Source: Deltaproteobacteria bacterium
GTDB taxonomy: Bacteria > Desulfobacterota > Desulfobacteria > Desulfobacterales > JAFDCJ01
Direction: 5' to 3'
Assembly (NCBI GenBank): GCA_019310665.1
Contig: JAFDDW010000126.1
Coordinates: 1-6,419, forward strand
DNA length: 6,419 nucleotides
Part shown: one piece after another, positions 1 through 5,843 of the stretch
How the letters are laid out: each line of letters starts with the position of its first letter
How positions within the stretch are numbered: the stretch's first letter is position 1
The notes under the pieces: generated by a model
Told to the model about the DNA's origin: nothing
The model's input: the letters and a program-made list of their open reading frames with translations, nothing else
The model's database searches: none
Translations under genes and position numbers: made by a program

Positions 1-35
1 TTTTGAATATCCACTAGGATAAGCCCCGTCTTCAT
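1..35 (-). CDS. Isochorismatase-family (cysteine hydrolase-like) protein, N-terminal fragment cut by window edge
   Basis: Read on the minus strand, an ATG at 35-33 opens a frame that stays open to the window edge and gives MKTGLILVDIQ. This is the characteristic first beta strand of isochorismatase/nicotinamidase-family hydrolases, where 'alivvDvQNdf' carries the catalytic aspartate (here Asp9) just before the Gln. A good Shine-Dalgarno, GAGGGG at 47-42, lies 6 nt upstream of the ATG, which supports a real translation start. Family members are cytoplasmic hydrolases of amides or vinyl ethers (nicotinamide, isochorismate, ureidoacrylate and others), using Asp, Lys and Cys; only the Asp is visible here. 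Substrate cannot be inferred. With 11 residues the family call rests on one short motif, so another Rossmann-like protein remains possible. Confidence 0.55.
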   Translation of the reverse strand, partial: MKTGLILVDIQ

Positions 36-65
36 GGTGTACCCCTCTTTAGTTTGCTGTCAGTT

Positions 66-129
66 AATTGAGAAGGTTCTTCCGACCTTCTTATCTTCTG
101 CTCTTCTGATTTTCTTTTCTCTTTTGAGC
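66..129. repeat. Dispersed 64-bp repeat, left copy (inverted relative to the copy at 5708-5771)
   Basis: Bases 66-119 are identical, as reverse complement, to 5718-5771 (54 of 54). The match extends to 129/5708 with two mismatches (62 of 64). The plus strand here is pyrimidine-rich, with repeated CTTCT units, so the other strand is a nearly pure purine tract. A short internal hairpin (AGAAGGT / ACCTTCT, 7-nt loop) is present. The copy sits in the spacer between the left-edge hydrolase gene and the DUF882 gene and encodes nothing I recognise. Similarity stops sharply on both sides, which marks the unit's ends. Confidence 0.9.
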
Positions 130-156
130 ATAACATGTCCATGTTTCGAATTCTGC

Positions 157-187
157 CACGTAACGCGCAACCCGTAACACGTAACGC
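157..187. repeat. Short GTAACG-type direct repeat
   Basis: CACGTAACGC occurs at 157-166 and again at 178-187 (21-bp period), with a further CCGTAAC between them (172-178). It lies immediately downstream of the stop codon of the DUF882 gene and does not form a convincing stem-loop, so I do not call it a terminator. Similar GTAACG-rich strings are, from general knowledge, common intergenic debris in some Desulfobacterota genomes; that comparison is from memory and not tested here. Confidence 0.6.
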
Positions 188-192
188 AGGAG

Positions 193-744
193 CTACCAAT
201 TACGGACTCTGCCCATGTCTATCTGGATAAAATCCGAATTCTTGTAGTAGCCGACACCCCCACGTTTCATCTTGCGGGCCGTGTCCCGCAAAACGGCCGT
301 ATCGGTTCCCGGCAGACGAAAATCAAGGGCCTGGCCCTGCATGTGACGACTGCGCCGGGCAACTCCCTTACTTGTTTTGCGCAACTTGGCATTGGTTTCC
401 GGAGAGCGGTATCCGCTGATGATATGGACCTCGCCATGATTATTCACTTCTGTCAGCAGGTCATACAGAAAATCCATCAATCTGGGGTCCATGGCGTGTG
501 TTTCACTGGCCCGGTGATCGCGCAAAATGTGGCTTATTTTTTCCATGGCTCCCGGGACATAGACATTCCCCTTTTTGTAAATAACCGTCAAACGCTCATG
601 GGTATGGGTATTGTAAAAAGATAACCTGCGCTCTTGATTACTTTCGTCGACAGCCCGGGATGGCACTGACAGAAGAAGTAAAATGCAAATACTTATAAAA
701 TAAGACAGCCGATTGGATCTCACCCATTTATGATCTCCAAACAT
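193..744 (-). CDS. Exported DUF882/YcbK-like (peptidase M15-fold) protein
   Basis: This 183-residue protein matches the DUF882/Peptidase_M15_2 family. E. coli YcbK (MepK) belongs to it, a zinc-dependent periplasmic endopeptidase acting on peptidoglycan cross-links. Residues 1-31 form a signal peptide: basic start, hydrophobic stretch 13-28, probable cleavage after SRA31. There is no clear twin-arginine motif, unlike many relatives. Family landmarks follow in order: LSFYNTHT (41-48), LRDHR and DPRLMDFLYDL (74-97), ISGYRSPETN (109-118), SRHMQGQALDFR (132-143, with His134 and Asp141 as zinc ligands) and GVGYY...DFIQIDMGRVRNW at the C-terminus. Relatives have His in 'FIHID/FVHVD'; here position 174 is Gln (CAG), so the third zinc ligand appears to be missing. 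I chose the ATG at 744 over a TTG at 780 because of the SD GGAGGA 9 nt upstream. The gene is divergent from the channel gene. Family call is firm; catalytic activity is doubtful. Confidence 0.9.
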   Translation of the reverse strand: MFGDHKWVRSNRLSYFISICILLLLSVPSRAVDESNQERRLSFYNTHTHERLTVIYKKGNVYVPGAMEKISHILRDHRASETHAMDPRLMDFLYDLLTEVNNHGEVHIISGYRSPETNAKLRKTSKGVARRSRHMQGQALDFRLPGTDTAVLRDTARKMKRGGVGYYKNSDFIQIDMGRVRNW

Positions 745-753
745 CAACTCGAA

Positions 754-759
754 TCCTCC
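754..759 (-). promoter_or_regulatory. Shine-Dalgarno site fixing the DUF882 gene start
   Basis: The minus strand reads GGAGGA here, 9 nt before the ATG at 744. The longer frame, starting with TTG at 780, would place this site inside the coding region and has no comparable site of its own, so the ATG start is preferred. That start also puts the hydrophobic signal sequence close to the N-terminus. Confidence 0.75.
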
Positions 760-795
760 AAAAACCTTAATATCATGCAACCAAAAAGTTGGCCC

Positions 796-824
796 AAGTT
801 AATTATCATTGCCAATCCGGTCAA
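796..824 (-). promoter_or_regulatory. Possible promoter for the DUF882 gene (weak)
   Basis: On the minus strand TTGACC (824-819) is followed after 17 bp by TAACTT (801-796). The -35 fits well; the -10 is poor. A better isolated -10, TATAAT, lies further upstream on the minus strand (842-837) but has only TTGATT at 14 bp spacing. Either could serve. Both lie in the 155-bp divergent spacer (745-899) shared with the channel gene. Confidence 0.25.
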
Positions 825-844
825 GCCCATTTTTCAATTATACC

Positions 845-872
845 TTTCTTTTTTTAAATCAAGCGTTATAAT
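845..872 (+). promoter_or_regulatory. Possible promoter for the mechanosensitive channel gene
   Basis: A perfect TATAAT -10 lies at 867-872, which would put the transcription start near 879 and leave a roughly 20-nt leader before the ATG at 900. The -35 area (TTTCTT at 845-850, 16-bp spacer) is far from consensus, so the call rests mainly on the -10 and its position. The surroundings are very AT-rich, so chance TATAAT matches are expected. Confidence 0.4.
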
Positions 873-886
873 TCGATTTAATAATT

Positions 887-892
887 GGGGAG
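887..892 (+). promoter_or_regulatory. Shine-Dalgarno site fixing the channel gene start
   Basis: GGGGAG lies 7 nt before the ATG at 900. An in-frame TTG at 885 would overlap this site and add only five residues, so the ATG is the better start. Confidence 0.75.
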
Positions 893-899
893 AAATATA

Positions 900-3800
900 A
901 TGTCAAAAATTTCAAAGCTTCACCATTTATGGATCGTTGTAGTCCTGGCTCTGCTGGCGACAATCCTGAACCCTTCCTTTGTTGCCGGCCAAAATGCGTC
1001 TTCACAACCTCCATCAAATGCGCCCGTGGTGTCGGCGCAATCCGCAGCGGACCTGACCCTTGATAAACTCAGGCTGAAGCGCTCCGAGGTGGAAGCTTCG
1101 CAGAATCTGGAAAAAGCGAGCAAAGACAGTGCCATCAAAATGCTCGACCAGGCGATTGGCTTTCGTGAATTACTCGATGAATTCAATGGGCAATCCAAGG
1201 CACTATCCCGGCAGATAAAAACCGCACCGCAACGTATCAAAACTATTCAGTCTGAATTAGCCAAGCCCTTCCTACCGCCGGAAGCGGTTGAAGCCATGGC
1301 TGCAAAAAAAAAGACCCTCGCGCTTGAACAGCGACTTCAGAAAGAACAGGCCCAGCTTGCCGCAGCAAAAGACCTTCTGGCCGGCTGGAATGATCAATTA
1401 AACAAGCAAAAAGATCTCCTCGAGCACCTTCCGAAAGATATCGCCGCTGCTAAAGCGCGTCTCAGGACAGTAAACGAAGAATTGCAAAGCCAGCTTGCCG
1501 CCGGTGATCCCGCCCTTGTAGCCGAATCCCGCCGGCTGTTGCTTCGGGCAGAGCAACTCAAGCTGAAGGCTGAAATAAAAGTATATGAACAACAATTAAA
1601 CAGCTACGAAATGTTTGGGTCGCTGTTGAGGGTAGAAAGTGATCTGGCAGCTCGTGAAGTGGCAGGTCGAGAAGCGCTGGTAAAAGCCTGGCAGGCCCAG
1701 GTAACGAAAAGACTCCAACGGGAAACGACCAAAGTGCGGGAAGAAGCCAAGGAAGCTAAAGACAAAACACCCGAGCTGGCCGCGGAGGTCAAAGAGCAAT
1801 ACGACATCAACATAAAGCTCAGTGTGGAGCTTGAGGAAATAGCCCGCCAGGAAACTGGATTGACCCAAAATCTCGAGCGCATAGCAAAGCAATTTAAAGA
1901 AATCGAGGAAGAATTTGCTCTGGCAACAGAAAGAGTGGCAGCCCTGGTGTTAACCGAGGCCATCGGTCTGGCTTTGCGCCGGCAACGTCAATTGCTTCCC
2001 AGCCCGGAGAAATATCGCCAAAGTTCTGGCAAACGAAAAACTAAAATGAGCGAAATCCGTGAAATCCAGTACCGGCTCGATCGCCAACGGCGGGAGCTTA
2101 CCGACATCGAATCCGAAACCGGTAAAATAATCGATTCGCTTGTTTACCTGACACATGACAAGGCCGAAGCCCTGAGATCAGACGTACGCAAGCTTCTGAC
2201 AGATCGACGCCAATTGCTGGAAAAATTACAGACCGGATACAATCGTTATTTCAAAAACTTGCAAAACATTGAGTTTGCCGAACAACAGCTGGTTGCCAAG
2301 GCTAAAGCGTATGCCGATTTTCTAGATGCACATCTGGTGTGGATTCGGAGTTCCAGTATCATCAACTTTACCGACCTGAAAAATAGCCTCGCGGTTTTGA
2401 CGGTGCTGGTTGACCCCGCCCGCTGGCGCTTGACACTATCCGATGCGTTGGATTCCTTCAGGACTCATTCGGGCATGTGGGTCCTGGGATTGTTGATCAG
2501 TGCCGTGCTTTTGTTGGGGCGCAGATGGGGGCGCCGTGAAATATCCCGAGCGGCCGAGAGAGTCGACCGACAGCAAAAAGACAGCTTCGCTTTGACCCTT
2601 TGGACTCTGGCCTTGACGGTCTATCTGGCGGTTGGTTTCCCCTTTTTGATGTTTTTCGTGGCCCGGCAACTGCTGCAATTGCCAGGGCTGCATGGCTTTA
2701 CCCAGGTAATCGCCACCGGCTTGATGTCCGCCGCCGGGTCGTTAGCCGCCATCAGATTTTTCTATCATCTCTGTCGCCGTGACGGCCTGGCTCACGTTCA
2801 TTTTAAATGGAATGAACCGGTCCGCCGAAGCCTGCTGAGAAACCTGCGGTGGGTTACGCCGGTGGGGGTGTTGATGGGATTTCTAGTTTCGGCAATGGCG
2901 ACCGTCAAAGAAATTGAATTTGGCGATTCAATGGCGGAACTGGCGTTAATTGTCCAGGTGATCGCCGTCTCAGCGTTTTTCGGACAGATCCTGCGTTTTT
3001 CGGGCGGCGTCGTTACTACCCTGCTAAAAAATCACCCCACCGGCTGGTTGGCGCGTCTGCGGTATATCTGGTGGCCGGTGGCCGTCGGCATGCCGCTTTT
3101 CCTGGCTGTTCTGGCGGCCATCGGGTACTTTCTTTCGGCCCTGGAATTGCGCGATTTAATGCGCGCCACCGTGGGGATGGTGATTTTTCTGATCGTTTTA
3201 AACAGCCTGGCACTGCGGTGTTTGTCTCTCGCCAGTCGAAGATTTGCCATGCGGGAGGCCCGGCGCAAGGCGGAAGCTCAGCGGGAAGCAAATCGCCGCA
3301 AGCACGCAGAGTCGAAGGTTTCGGTAACGGATGAGAAGGGCCCAACGACTACACAGCCTGAGCTCGAAATTGGTCTGGCCGAAATTGATGAGCAAACCCG
3401 GTCTATGCTGCGAACCGTCATGTTTATCCTCGTTGCCATCGGATTATGGGCCATCTGGGGATCTGTTTTCCCGGCCTTTGGTATCTTGCAGGACATCCAC
3501 CTCTGGAGCTACAGCGGGGTGGTCGACGGGATAACAACGGCAATACCGATCAGCCTGGCCAATCTGGTAATGGCCGTCGTGGTGGTTGTCATCACGATCA
3601 TTGCCTCACGCAATCTGCCGGGACTGCTCGAAATTACGCTCCTCAACCGGCTTCCCATGGACGCCGGCGCGCGCTATGCTTTCACAACAGTTTGCCGTTA
3701 TGCGATTACGGCCATCGGATTCATACTGGCTTTCAACACCATCGGGTTTAGATGGTCAAGCGTGCAGTGGCTGGTGGCCGCCCTGGGTGTTGGTCTCGGG

Positions 3801-4400
3801 TTCGGTTTGCAGGAAATTGTAGCCAATTTCGTCTGCGGCCTGATCGTTTTTTTTGAAAGACCCATCACAAGGGGGGATACGGTGACCATCGGAGAGGTCA
3901 GCGGCACGGTTTCACGTATCCGCATTCGGGCCACCACCATTGTAGATTGGGACAACAGGGAACTGATTGTTCCCAACAAGGAATTCATCACCGGCAGATT
4001 GATCAACTGGTCCCTTTCGGACCCGATCTCCCGCTCTATCATAAAAGTCGGTATTGCCTACGGTTCCGACACCGAGCTGGCCGAAAAATTATTACTGAAA
4101 GTGCTAAAGGAAAATCCGCTGGTACTCAAGGACCCCAAACCGAGCGCCTATTTTCTCGGTTTTGGGGACAACAGCCTTAATTTTGAGTTGCGGTTATATA
4201 TAAACAACATCGACAACCGCTTGCCCGTCCAGCATGAAGTGCACAAAGCCATTGACCGCGAGTTTCGCAAGGCCGGTATTGTCATTTCGTTTCCGCAGCA
4301 CGATGTCCATTTTGATGCTGACAGACCGCTGAAGATTCAGGTGGTGCCTGACAAACCGGATACAACGCCTGGCGAACCGGAGCCGGGCAGCACGGAATAG
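900..4400 (+). CDS. Large mechanosensitive channel, MscK/MscM (KefA/YjeP) class of the MscS family
   Basis: This 1166-residue inner-membrane channel opens under membrane tension and releases solutes during hypo-osmotic shock; E. coli MscK and MscM (YjeP) have similar length and layout. Residues 1-30 are a signal peptide (hydrophobic 10-23, cleavage near VAG30). Residues about 45-500 are a long Lys/Glu/Gln/Ala-rich heptad-like periplasmic domain (MscS_porin type). About 11 hydrophobic segments follow, near 526-540, 563-588, 600-625, 651-669, 680-700, 723-745, 752-775, 837-857, 883-903, 925-948 and 953-985. A highly charged cytoplasmic-type loop occupies 780-835. The last segment is the pore helix, with small residues and Gly (LGVGLGFGLQE at 962-972), then ERPITRGD (986-993). 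The MscS beta domain carries the PNK motif (1025-1027), and an alpha/beta domain runs to about 1150. The tail is Pro/Glu/Asp-rich. MscM versus MscK cannot be decided. It converges on the DJ-1 gene 40 bp away. Confidence 0.95.
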   Translation: MSKISKLHHLWIVVVLALLATILNPSFVAGQNASSQPPSNAPVVSAQSAADLTLDKLRLKRSEVEASQNLEKASKDSAIKMLDQAIGFRELLDEFNGQSKALSRQIKTAPQRIKTIQSELAKPFLPPEAVEAMAAKKKTLALEQRLQKEQAQLAAAKDLLAGWNDQLNKQKDLLEHLPKDIAAAKARLRTVNEELQSQLAAGDPALVAESRRLLLRAEQLKLKAEIKVYEQQLNSYEMFGSLLRVESDLAAREVAGREALVKAWQAQVTKRLQRETTKVREEAKEAKDKTPELAAEVKEQYDINIKLSVELEEIARQETGLTQNLERIAKQFKEIEEEFALATERVAALVLTEAIGLALRRQRQLLPSPEKYRQSSGKRKTKMSEIREIQYRLDRQRRELTDIESETGKIIDSLVYLTHDKAEALRSDVRKLLTDRRQLLEKLQTGYNRYFKNLQNIEFAEQQLVAKAKAYADFLDAHLVWIRSSSIINFTDLKNSLAVLTVLVDPARWRLTLSDALDSFRTHSGMWVLGLLISAVLLLGRRWGRREISRAAERVDRQQKDSFALTLWTLALTVYLAVGFPFLMFFVARQLLQLPGLHGFTQVIATGLMSAAGSLAAIRFFYHLCRRDGLAHVHFKWNEPVRRSLLRNLRWVTPVGVLMGFLVSAMATVKEIEFGDSMAELALIVQVIAVSAFFGQILRFSGGVVTTLLKNHPTGWLARLRYIWWPVAVGMPLFLAVLAAIGYFLSALELRDLMRATVGMVIFLIVLNSLALRCLSLASRRFAMREARRKAEAQREANRRKHAESKVSVTDEKGPTTTQPELEIGLAEIDEQTRSMLRTVMFILVAIGLWAIWGSVFPAFGILQDIHLWSYSGVVDGITTAIPISLANLVMAVVVVVITIIASRNLPGLLEITLLNRLPMDAGARYAFTTVCRYAITAIGFILAFNTIGFRWSSVQWLVAALGVGLGFGLQEIVANFVCGLIVFFERPITRGDTVTIGEVSGTVSRIRIRATTIVDWDNRELIVPNKEFITGRLINWSLSDPISRSIIKVGIAYGSDTELAEKLLLKVLKENPLVLKDPKPSAYFLGFGDNSLNFELRLYINNIDNRLPVQHEVHKAIDREFRKAGIVISFPQHDVHFDADRPLKIQVVPDKPDTTPGEPEPGSTE

Positions 4401-4401
4401 C

Positions 4402-4420
4402 TTATTTTTCGTCGAAATAA
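4402..4420. terminator. Weak AT-rich hairpin between convergent genes
   Basis: TTATTT at 4402-4407 can pair with AAATAA at 4415-4420, with one extra T-G pair and a 5-nt loop. It falls two bases after the channel stop codon and 21 bases past the DJ-1-family stop, where a shared bidirectional terminator would be expected. The stem is nearly all A-T and there is no good T-tract after it, so it may not function. Confidence 0.2.
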
Positions 4421-4440
4421 ATCGATTGAATATTAAAGAA

Positions 4441-5070
4441 TCAAGATTCCCTGGTCAAATAGCCGGGCGCTTTGGGGTCTGTGTGAAAGGTTCCGTAATT
4501 CTTGCCGGATGGATAATACTCGGCAAAAGACTGGACACTGCCGGCGGTTGCATCCCCGGCCTCATGCTCGATAAACTCCAATGCCAGATCCATTCCGGCC
4601 GACACCCCGGACGAGGTCCAGATATTGCCGTCTTTAACGATTCGCTCTTCGACAACTTCAACATCTTTAAATTTCCTCAAGTGCTCAAGGGACAGCCAGT
4701 GGGTGGTTGCTTTTTTATCCTTCAACAGTCCGCAGGCGTGTAAAATAAAAGAACCCGTGCAGACAGATAAGATCGCTTTACAGTTTTTGGCCTGTTCTGA
4801 AACGAAGCCGATCAAGCGTTGATTGTCCACCTGCTCCCTTGTCCCAAAGCCTCCGGGTATTAACAGGTAGTCTAACCGGGGTGCATCTTCAAACGCAACA
4901 TGGGGCTGAATGACCATTCCGTTTGAGCAGCGCACAGGCTCCTTGGTTTCAGCAATCATCAGGCATTTTTCAGGGCCATCGGCGTACTGGCTCCACATGG
5001 CCACCATTTCCCAGGGTCCGACCAGGTCGAGTTCTTCTAAATCCGGAAATAATAAGAATCCGAAAATCAT
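4441..5070 (-). CDS. DJ-1/PfpI-family protein, isonitrile hydratase-like
   Basis: This 209-residue cytoplasmic protein has the class I glutamine amidotransferase-like fold without a signal peptide. Landmarks: the first strand and Asp loop, FLLFPDLEELDLVGPWE (5-21, with Asp15); DYLLIPGGFGTRE (67-79); the nucleophile elbow ILSVCTGSF (100-108) with Cys104 and Thr105; ATTHW (121-125); and WTSSGVSAGMDLAL (151-164). This set is typical of the subgroup that includes Pseudomonas isonitrile hydratase InhA, where an Asp near the N-terminus and a Cys-Thr pair act in catalysis. It is also shared by the amidase-like domain of GlxA/FtrA-type AraC regulators, but no DNA-binding domain follows here. The true substrate is therefore unknown. 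Start: ATG at 5070, with GGGAG ending 5 nt upstream. It lies 12 bp after the DUF302 gene, and its SD directly follows that gene's stop, so the two are probably co-transcribed and possibly translationally coupled. Family call firm, substrate open. Confidence 0.92.
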   Translation of the reverse strand: MIFGFLLFPDLEELDLVGPWEMVAMWSQYADGPEKCLMIAETKEPVRCSNGMVIQPHVAFEDAPRLDYLLIPGGFGTREQVDNQRLIGFVSEQAKNCKAILSVCTGSFILHACGLLKDKKATTHWLSLEHLRKFKDVEVVEERIVKDGNIWTSSGVSAGMDLALEFIEHEAGDATAGSVQSFAEYYPSGKNYGTFHTDPKAPGYLTRES

Positions 5071-5082
5071 TGTAGCTCCCTT

Positions 5083-5535
5083 TTACGGCATGGTGGCCGC
5101 TCTGGCAAAATTGCTCAACGCCTTTTCAACTTTTTTGATAACTTCCGCGCATCCGGTAAGTCCGTGTCGCTGCACCAGATAATTTGGATCATTATAAGAC
5201 AGCCATACTTGCCCTTGATCATCTTGCCAGATGAGCGCTTTTTGCGGCAGGTCAATCCCAACGCTCTGACTGCACTGCATCAGCGGTGTGCCGACCTTGG
5301 GATTGCCAAAGACAACTAATTCCGTAGGCCGCAGCTTTTTACCTACCTTTTGGGCACCGGCGGCATGATTAATTCGGATGAATACGTTCATCCCCTTTTG
5401 GCCTAAAATGTTTTCAAGACGATCCGCCGTGACCTTTACATCGTGTGAACTCTTTACACTGATCACGCCATTACCGGCCATAGCTGTCGAAACGATAAAA
5501 AGAAGTACTATCAAAACAAAAAATATCTGTCGCAT
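5083..5535 (-). CDS. Exported DUF302-domain protein
   Basis: This 150-residue protein is a DUF302 member; no biochemical function is established for the family. Residues 1-20 form a signal peptide (hydrophobic core 4-15, cleavage after AMA20), so it should act in the periplasm. The DUF302 domain fills about 25-125: VKVTADRLENIL (33-44), RINHAAGAQKVG (54-65, with the conserved His57), LRPTELVVFGNP (68-79), TPLMQ (83-87), IDLPQKALIW (94-103) and VWLSYNDPNYL (110-120). A C-terminal helix (about 126-145) follows. Two cysteines, 88 and 129, could form a disulfide after export, but that is only a possibility. I prefer the ATG at 5535 to the ATG at 5541 because AAGGAG sits 7 nt before the former and only 1 nt before the latter. 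It is the first gene of a likely two-gene operon with the DJ-1-family gene. Confidence 0.9.
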   Translation of the reverse strand: MRQIFFVLIVLLFIVSTAMAGNGVISVKSSHDVKVTADRLENILGQKGMNVFIRINHAAGAQKVGKKLRPTELVVFGNPKVGTPLMQCSQSVGIDLPQKALIWQDDQGQVWLSYNDPNYLVQRHGLTGCAEVIKKVEKALSNFARAATMP

Positions 5536-5542
5536 AATCATT

Positions 5543-5548
5543 CTCCTT
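5543..5548 (-). promoter_or_regulatory. Shine-Dalgarno site deciding between two DUF302 starts
   Basis: The minus strand reads AAGGAG here. It ends 7 nt before the ATG at 5535 but just 1 nt before the ATG at 5541. Normal spacing favours 5535 as the initiation codon, giving a 150-residue rather than 152-residue product. Confidence 0.7.
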
Positions 5549-5652
5549 GAGTTATTCAGATTAAAATTATCATCAAAATTAGGTGGATTTTGAAATGGCT
5601 GGAAAGTGCTCCCGGCCGGCGAGTGGTTCGATATCCATCTGCTCTCCTTCCA

Positions 5653-5706
5653 ACCTTCGCATCTTCTTTCTGCGCTCTCCGTGGTTTAGATTTCCCGATA
5701 GCTGAT
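5653..5706. repeat. Repeat A, first copy (direct repeat of 5784-5836)
   Basis: The 54-bp segment matches 5784-5836 with three substitutions (5660, 5668, 5673) and one extra C within 5694-5696. The shared core includes CTCTCCGTGGTTTAGATTTC followed by CGATAGCTGAT. Two copies flank the 64-bp purine-rich repeat in the same orientation. No coding or RNA role is evident. Confidence 0.85.
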
Positions 5707-5707
5707 A

Positions 5708-5771
5708 GCTCAAAGGCGAAAAGAAAATCAGAAGAGCAGAAGATAAGAAGGTCGGAAGAACCTTCTCAATT
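5708..5771. repeat. Dispersed 64-bp repeat, right copy (inverted relative to 66-129)
   Basis: The reverse complement of this segment equals 66-129 at 62 of 64 positions, with 54 consecutive identities (5718-5771). The plus strand is almost all purine, built on AGAAG/GAAGA units. It can form a 7-bp hairpin (5746-5752 with 5760-5766). It lies exactly between the two copies of repeat A, which suggests either a nested unit or a larger composite repeat. Confidence 0.9.
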
Positions 5772-5783
5772 TCTCACCTTCAT

Positions 5784-5836
5784 ACCTTCGAATCTTCTAT
5801 CTGTGCTCTCCGTGGTTTAGATTTCCGATAGCTGAT
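5784..5836. repeat. Repeat A, second copy (direct repeat of 5653-5706)
   Basis: This is a 53-bp match to 5653-5706 with three substitutions and a one-base gap. The offset is about 131 bp. The copy ends 7 bp past the stop codon of the reductase gene (5844), so any transcript of that gene reads straight into it. Confidence 0.85.
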
Positions 5837-5843
5837 TGTCAAG

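Larger units (their letters stand above)
5536..5843. other. 308-bp non-coding spacer made largely of repeats
   Basis: This stretch separates the reductase gene from the DUF302/DJ-1 pair. Its left part (about 5549-5610) is AT-rich and should hold the DUF302 promoter. The best I can find on the minus strand is a GATAAT -10-like box near 5570 with a poor -35, which I do not call as a feature. An 8-bp CCGGCCGG palindrome lies at 5612-5619. The rest (5653-5836) is a composite: repeat A, the inverted 64-bp repeat, then a second copy of A. A plus-strand open frame of 76 codons crosses it (5590-5820), but its sequence is low-complexity and it has no recognisable domain. Confidence 0.7.

Noticed and set aside
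157..187. Rho-independent terminator of the DUF882 gene
   Set aside because: The GTAACG copies are direct rather than inverted repeats and no T-tract follows on the minus strand.
343..624. 93-codon plus-strand open frame opposite the DUF882 gene
   Set aside because: It is the antisense shadow of a gene with clear family motifs and has no recognisable domain.
3016..3345. Open frames of about 70-110 codons on both strands inside the channel gene
   Set aside because: The channel frame is continuous and matches its family throughout; these overlapping frames show no motifs and have shadow-like composition.
66..5771. The inverted 64-bp repeats as terminal repeats of a transposon
   Set aside because: No transposase or other mobility gene lies between them, the genes inside are ordinary chromosomal types, and no target-site duplication was found.
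5590..5820. 76-codon plus-strand open frame in the repeat region
   Set aside because: It covers the composite repeats, reads as low-complexity Ser/Lys/Glu-rich sequence, shows no domain, and lacks a good ribosome-binding site.
5653..5836. CRISPR array
   Set aside because: There are only two A copies, differing in sequence, separated by a segment that is itself a dispersed repeat; there are no regular short spacers or cas genes.
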